Source: Candidatus Obscuribacter sp.
Lineage (GTDB): Bacteria > Cyanobacteriota > Vampirovibrionia > Obscuribacterales > Obscuribacteraceae
Assembly: GCA_016718315.1 (NCBI GenBank)
Contig: JADKDV010000005.1
Location: 248,001-312,000 of the forward strand
Reading direction: 5' to 3'
DNA: 64,000 nucleotides
How positions within the stretch are numbered: the first letter of the stretch is position 1; each line of letters opens with the position of its first letter. Of the stretch, positions 60,793 to 64,000 are shown in pieces. A program made the translations under genes and the position numbers. Below the pieces are notes generated by a model. It was not told the DNA's origin. It saw only the letters and a list, made by a program, of their open reading frames with translations, and ran no database searches.

Positions 60793-61194
60793 ATGACTCA
60801 AGCTATCGAACACAAGATCAAGACCGTGCGCGCCAGTGCTGCCAGCGAGTCCAAGCGTCTGCTTGAACTCGTCGGCGAAGCTGAAGGCAATATGGCCACG
60901 CCGGGTCAGCAGGAGTGTGCGTTTTTTGCCTACAGCATCTGCCTCAACAGCCGTCGTGAGCTGGACTCCATGCTCACCGCCGTACGTGAAGTGGAGGCCG
61001 TGCTCGCCCAGCAGACCAAGACCAAGTCCCGGCCTGCCGGCAACGAGCTGATTCGCATCAACGTCGAGACCGCTCTCATCGAGCGGCAGATGAAGTCCAT
61101 CTCCGCCAATCTCAACGCCGCTCGCTCCACGCTCGATGGCGTGGTCGACATCTGGGGGGTGCGTCAGCCCACCGGCGGCCTCTGGGACAAATAA
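60793..61194 (+). CDS. Hypothetical helical protein, 133 aa
   Basis: AGGAGAATG precedes the ATG. Long helices (IKTVRASAASESKRLLELVG, SRRELDSMLTAVREVEAVL, ETALIERQMKSISANLNAAR) suggest a coiled-coil bundle. No membrane segment. Ends PTGGLWDK. Family not known; it follows the FtsH-like gene in the same run and may be its adaptor, which is speculation. Confidence 0.6.
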   Translation: MTQAIEHKIKTVRASAASESKRLLELVGEAEGNMATPGQQECAFFAYSICLNSRRELDSMLTAVREVEAVLAQQTKTKSRPAGNELIRINVETALIERQMKSISANLNAARSTLDGVVDIWGVRQPTGGLWDK

Positions 61195-61204
61195 GGAACA
61201 ACAC

Positions 61205-61588
61205 GTGATATCAAAGAAAATACTGCAGCTCCTTCCTCCTGGAAGGGGCGAGCCACTCTGTAGCGGAGTGGAAGTCACCGCTCAAAACGGTGAACGGCTC
61301 GACCTGTCGCACTTCCGTACTGTCGTCACGGTCAAGAACAGCCGAGCCAAGGGCTGGTTTGGTGCCCCCTCCGGCGGCATGGCTCTCGACTGCAAAGTCT
61401 CCATCCACGGAGAAGAGTTCGAGACCCAGCAGATCAGCATCGGCACCGAAGACATCGGCAAGACGCTCTTTTGTGCGGGTACGCCCATCCTCAGCATCAC
61501 CGGGCTCAGTCCCGATGACGGCGAGGTGGTGTTGACCCTCTCGGAAGTGGTCGAACCCTGCGCTCCCGGTACCTGCCGCTGGTCTTGA
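61205..61588 (+). CDS. Hypothetical strand-rich protein, 127 aa
   Basis: GTG start at 61205 with AAGGA seven bases upstream. A small beta-rich domain (VEVTAQNGERLDLSHFRTVV, GGMALDCKVSIHGEEFETQQ, GEVVLTLSEVVEPC) ends in a Cys pair (PCAPGTC). Only 10 bases after the previous stop, so clearly co-transcribed. Unknown family. Confidence 0.58.
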   Translation: MISKKILQLLPPGRGEPLCSGVEVTAQNGERLDLSHFRTVVTVKNSRAKGWFGAPSGGMALDCKVSIHGEEFETQQISIGTEDIGKTLFCAGTPILSITGLSPDDGEVVLTLSEVVEPCAPGTCRWS

Positions 61589-61620
61589 CCGGTTCCAAGC
61601 ACAGTCCGTGAATCGTGCCC

Positions 61621-61644
61621 GACGCCACCACTACCGGTGGCGTC
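61621..61644 (+). terminator. Stem-loop after the 127-aa gene
   Basis: GACGCCACC pairs perfectly with GGTGGCGTC around ACTACC. Confidence 0.55.
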
Positions 61645-61759
61645 GGTGGCGGCTGCCGTTAAAAGTTGAACGGAGTAACCGCAAAAGTGAAGTAGTCGAA
61701 ACCTGAAACCGGACCACGGTCCAAACAACGGACCATGAGTCCGAACATGGAGAATTCTT

Positions 61760-62374
61760 ATGAGAGCTATCCTCAAGGGGCTTCTTTCCCTGGCGCGCGC
61801 TTGCCTCGGTCTCAAAGCTGAGAGCGAAGTGCCGGCCGAACCTGTTGCACGCAATGTGCCGCTCCTGACCGGTCCTGCACCGGTGCATCAGGGAGCGGTG
61901 GACGCTTTTGGTCGCAGCAAAGTGACCAGGCTCAACGTCAAGTCGGGCTTGCCCGTCGATGTCGAGCAGATGCGCGTCAACTACCAGAGCGACTCGGCTC
62001 GCATCATCGCTGGCCTGACACCGGCTCAACGCGAAGACGTGCGCGCTTACCTGTCGGCCTGCCATCAGATCGGCAACCTCTTCAAGTCGATTCGCTTGTA
62101 CGGCAAGCTCTTCAGTCAAGATCAGCTGATGGAGCGCTTTGCGAAGACCGAGCGGGCCTACTCCGCCCTTGGCCTGATGCCGATTCTGCCCTCCACGGTC
62201 AACTACGAAGCTGCTGGCTCGCTTGCCGATGCCGCAGCTCAGGGGTTGATTCAGCGGCGCATTCCGGCAGCACCGATAACCTTCCACGCTGCGGGCATTC
62301 GCCGGCACGTGGCTCTTCTGGACCGTCGCTTCAAGGCGAAGGAACAGCAAACCTTGGACACAGGGGTGCGATGA
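61760..62374 (+). CDS. Hypothetical protein, 204 aa
   Basis: GGAGAATTC precedes the ATG. An N-terminal amphipathic helix (RAILKGLLSLARACLGL) could bind the membrane. A Pro-rich linker leads to a helical domain (LTPAQREDVRAYLSACHQI, LFSQDQLMERFAKTERAYSA). Unknown. The stop codon overlaps the ATG of the next gene as ATGA, so translation is coupled. Confidence 0.58.
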   Translation: MRAILKGLLSLARACLGLKAESEVPAEPVARNVPLLTGPAPVHQGAVDAFGRSKVTRLNVKSGLPVDVEQMRVNYQSDSARIIAGLTPAQREDVRAYLSACHQIGNLFKSIRLYGKLFSQDQLMERFAKTERAYSALGLMPILPSTVNYEAAGSLADAAAQGLIQRRIPAAPITFHAAGIRRHVALLDRRFKAKEQQTLDTGVR

Positions 62375-62904
62375 ACAATCAACCTGTTGCCCGCAAGAAA
62401 ATCGACTATCGCCCGCTCATCGCTGGTAAGCCTGTGCTGGTGGTAGTCGATATGCAGCCGCGCTTCCGCGCTAGCTGCGATCCCCGCACGTTGCAAAACG
62501 TGGCTAGCCAGATCCGGGGCGCGATTGCTCGCCATGAGCCAATTGTCGTCCTGGAGCTGGCTGTACCTGGTACGGCACCCGACTTCAGTCGGACGCACAA
62601 AGAGCTGCTGGACATTCTCGACGATGTCGACAATCCAGCCTTCTGGGTGCTCAAAATCAAGACCACCGTAGCTGGTGGCAATGAAGTGCTCAAGGCTTGC
62701 CACACCTACGGCTTTGACCAGAGGCACTTCCGTATCTGCGGTGTCAACACTTCTGCTTGTGTGTACGAGACAGCCAAGGCGCTTGCCATAAGCCGTCCCG
62801 ACAGCAAAGTGGAAGTGATTGCCAGCGCCGTCAACGACATCGACCCGGATGCCTGGCAGTGTTACTCACTGATCAGTCACCTGGTCAGCGTGGTCGACGC
62901 ATGA
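62371..62904 (+). CDS. Isochorismatase-fold cysteine hydrolase-like protein (paralogue 2)
   Basis: 177 residues. Triad order: Asp in VLVVVDMQPRF, Lys in VLKIKTT, Cys in RICGVNTSACVYETAKAL. It shares with the island-B gene at 27828 the YGFDQRHFR/YGFDKDNFR block and the C-terminal layout (DPDAW against EPGAW). ATGA overlap with the upstream gene. Members hydrolyse isochorismate, nicotinamide or other small amides; substrate unknown. Last gene of island C. Confidence 0.78.
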   Translation: MNNQPVARKKIDYRPLIAGKPVLVVVDMQPRFRASCDPRTLQNVASQIRGAIARHEPIVVLELAVPGTAPDFSRTHKELLDILDDVDNPAFWVLKIKTTVAGGNEVLKACHTYGFDQRHFRICGVNTSACVYETAKALAISRPDSKVEVIASAVNDIDPDAWQCYSLISHLVSVVDA

Positions 62905-62910
62905 TCTGTA

Positions 62911-62944
62911 GAGACCCTCTGGAGCAATGCTCTGGAGGGTTCTC
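62911..62944 (+). terminator. Strong terminator at the end of island C
   Basis: GAGACCCTC...GAGC pairs with GCTC...GAGGGTTCTC around AAT, followed by eight T. Confidence 0.85.
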
Positions 62945-63133
62945 TTTTTTTTGTTTTGTAATACTAAAACAGGTAGTAGAAATTTGAAAAGTGTTAGTGC
63001 AAAACCGCACAGGACGGTTTTAAGATAGTCGGTTGTTTATTTGGCTGGCAGGTGTTTTCAAGCCTGGCAAAATGGTGCGCAAGCCTCTAAAGTAGGGTAA
63101 GACTAACTTATCCCTCGCTCAGGTTGCACCGCC

Positions 63134-64000
63134 ATGGCTAAATCTAACACCCCAGCTAAGTCGTCCACTCTAGACGCTCATGTTATGAGCGCGGAGGCTG
63201 CGTTACATGACCGCTTTGGTCTGACTTATGGGCAACTACAAAAGGTTATTGCTGATGCCGTCAAAGGCACAGGCGGTAAAAATGGCTTTTGTGATGTCTT
63301 TTTGCAGGCAGGATCAGCACTTGGTGTCAGTCTGGACCAGGGTGTGATTAAGAGCACATCTGCTTCGCACACCAGTGGGGCGGGAGTGAGAGTAGTTGTC
63401 GGTGATAAGACCGGATATTCTCATACCGACCATGTCACAGTTGGCAATTTGAGACGGTGTGCCACGATAGCCAGGGCGATTTCTGAGCATGCTGTTGATA
63501 GTGGCAATGTGCCATTGAGCCCTGTCAGCTCAGTGCCTCATGACCTGTATGCGGTGACCGACTCGCCAGTTGGTATCGAGCTCAAAGAGCGCATCGCCTT
63601 ATTGCGCAAAATGGATCAACTAGCTAGAGCTTACGATGCACGCATCACCAATGTTACTGTTGGGTTGTTTGTGGAGGACTATACAGTCATCATTGCCACC
63701 TCTCGTGGTGACATCATGGCCGATAAGCGACCACTGGTCAGACTCAATGTCTCCTGTCTGGCCGAAGAAGGTACCAGACGCGAAACAGGCAGCTCGGGCG
63801 GTGGTGGACGATTTGGCTTTGAAGTATTGTCTGATGAAACCTACTGGCGCGAGCACGTCCAAATAGCTGCCAAACAAGCTATCGATTTACTTGGCGCGAC
63901 AGCTGCTCCGGCGGGGGAGATGGATGTAGTCTTAGGCGGTGGCTGGCCTGGTGTACTGATACACGAAGCAGTTGGGCACGGTCTGGAAGGTGATTTTAAC
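63134..64000 (+). CDS. tldD: TldD metalloprotease, N-terminal part (cut by window edge)
   Basis: The frame is open from an ATG at 63134 to the window edge, 289 residues. The N-terminal domain contains CDVFLQAGSALGVSLDQG and GAGVRVVVGDKTGYSHTDHV. Further on VGLFVEDYTVIIATSRG and, at residue 277, the zinc motif HEAVGHGLEGDFN occur. This is the classical TldD form, distinct from the HESMGH variant at 41279. A TldE partner would be expected beyond the window. Backbone-type codon use. Confidence 0.92.
   Translation, partial: MAKSNTPAKSSTLDAHVMSAEAALHDRFGLTYGQLQKVIADAVKGTGGKNGFCDVFLQAGSALGVSLDQGVIKSTSASHTSGAGVRVVVGDKTGYSHTDHVTVGNLRRCATIARAISEHAVDSGNVPLSPVSSVPHDLYAVTDSPVGIELKERIALLRKMDQLARAYDARITNVTVGLFVEDYTVIIATSRGDIMADKRPLVRLNVSCLAEEGTRRETGSSGGGGRFGFEVLSDETYWREHVQIAAKQAIDLLGATAAPAGEMDVVLGGGWPGVLIHEAVGHGLEGDFN

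Overview
The window looks like the chromosome of a member of the Candidatus Obscuribacterales/Melainabacteria (non-photosynthetic Cyanobacteriota) or a close relative. This is inferred from gene content, not from a marker gene: a divergent pair of Ser/Thr kinases with leucine-rich-repeat tails, a PATAN-like protein, an Flp-type pilin, ArnT-like glycosyltransferases, a VIT/VWA-like membrane protein, TPR proteins and three TldD/TldE genes. No rRNA, tRNA, CRISPR array, integrase or transposase was seen.

Two kinds of DNA alternate. Backbone segments have moderate G+C and larger, recognisable genes. They run about 1-12.8 kb (glycosyltransferase, PaaI-like thioesterase, GlcG-like protein, ArnT-like transferase, kinase pair, pilin), 31.9-50.5 kb (photolyase, MshEN-like protein, VIT/VWA-like protein, TldE-TldD, esterase, PATAN-like protein, WecB, acyl-CoA dehydrogenase, TPR protein) and 63.1 kb to the end (a classical TldD, cut by the window edge).

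Between these lie visibly more G+C-rich accessory islands of mostly small genes, with strong purine-rich ribosome binding sites and a stem-loop after many genes. Island A (12.93-26.60 kb) is entirely on the minus strand. Island B (27.83-31.68 kb) is entirely on the plus strand, and the two diverge from a 1.2 kb gene-poor, A+T-richer centre. Island C repeats the plan: a minus block (52.17-56.56 kb) and a plus block (57.17-62.90 kb) diverge from a 0.6 kb A+T-rich centre. Each plus block carries an isochorismatase-fold gene of one paralogous pair, so A/B and C are probably related.

Island A carries a Cas4/RecB-like nuclease, a Bax-inhibitor-1 protein, a stand-alone RapZ C-terminal domain, a Fic-like protein, a cyclic-phosphate-type receiver domain (cREC), a CCA-adding enzyme operon and many unknowns. 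Island B carries a patatin lipase and a fatty-acid-hydroxylase-type membrane protein. Island C carries two tandem SLOG-like proteins, a protein built of three copies of one domain, a CPBP membrane protease, an anthrax-lethal-factor-like metallopeptidase and an FtsH-like protease with a duplicated membrane/ectodomain module. RNA end processing, nucleotide sensing, membrane lipid change and membrane proteolysis together suggest stress or conflict functions; that reading is inference.

The most distinctive element is a family of roughly 90-97 residue proteins, each made of two copies of a G-W-T-x-E-D-A ... R-x-D-x-R-L-x-G motif. Five copies lie at 20.1-22.8 kb, two of them frameshifted, and a diverged sixth lies at 30.3 kb. 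They share a conserved 5' leader, and four copies are separated by a pair of hairpins that share one arm.
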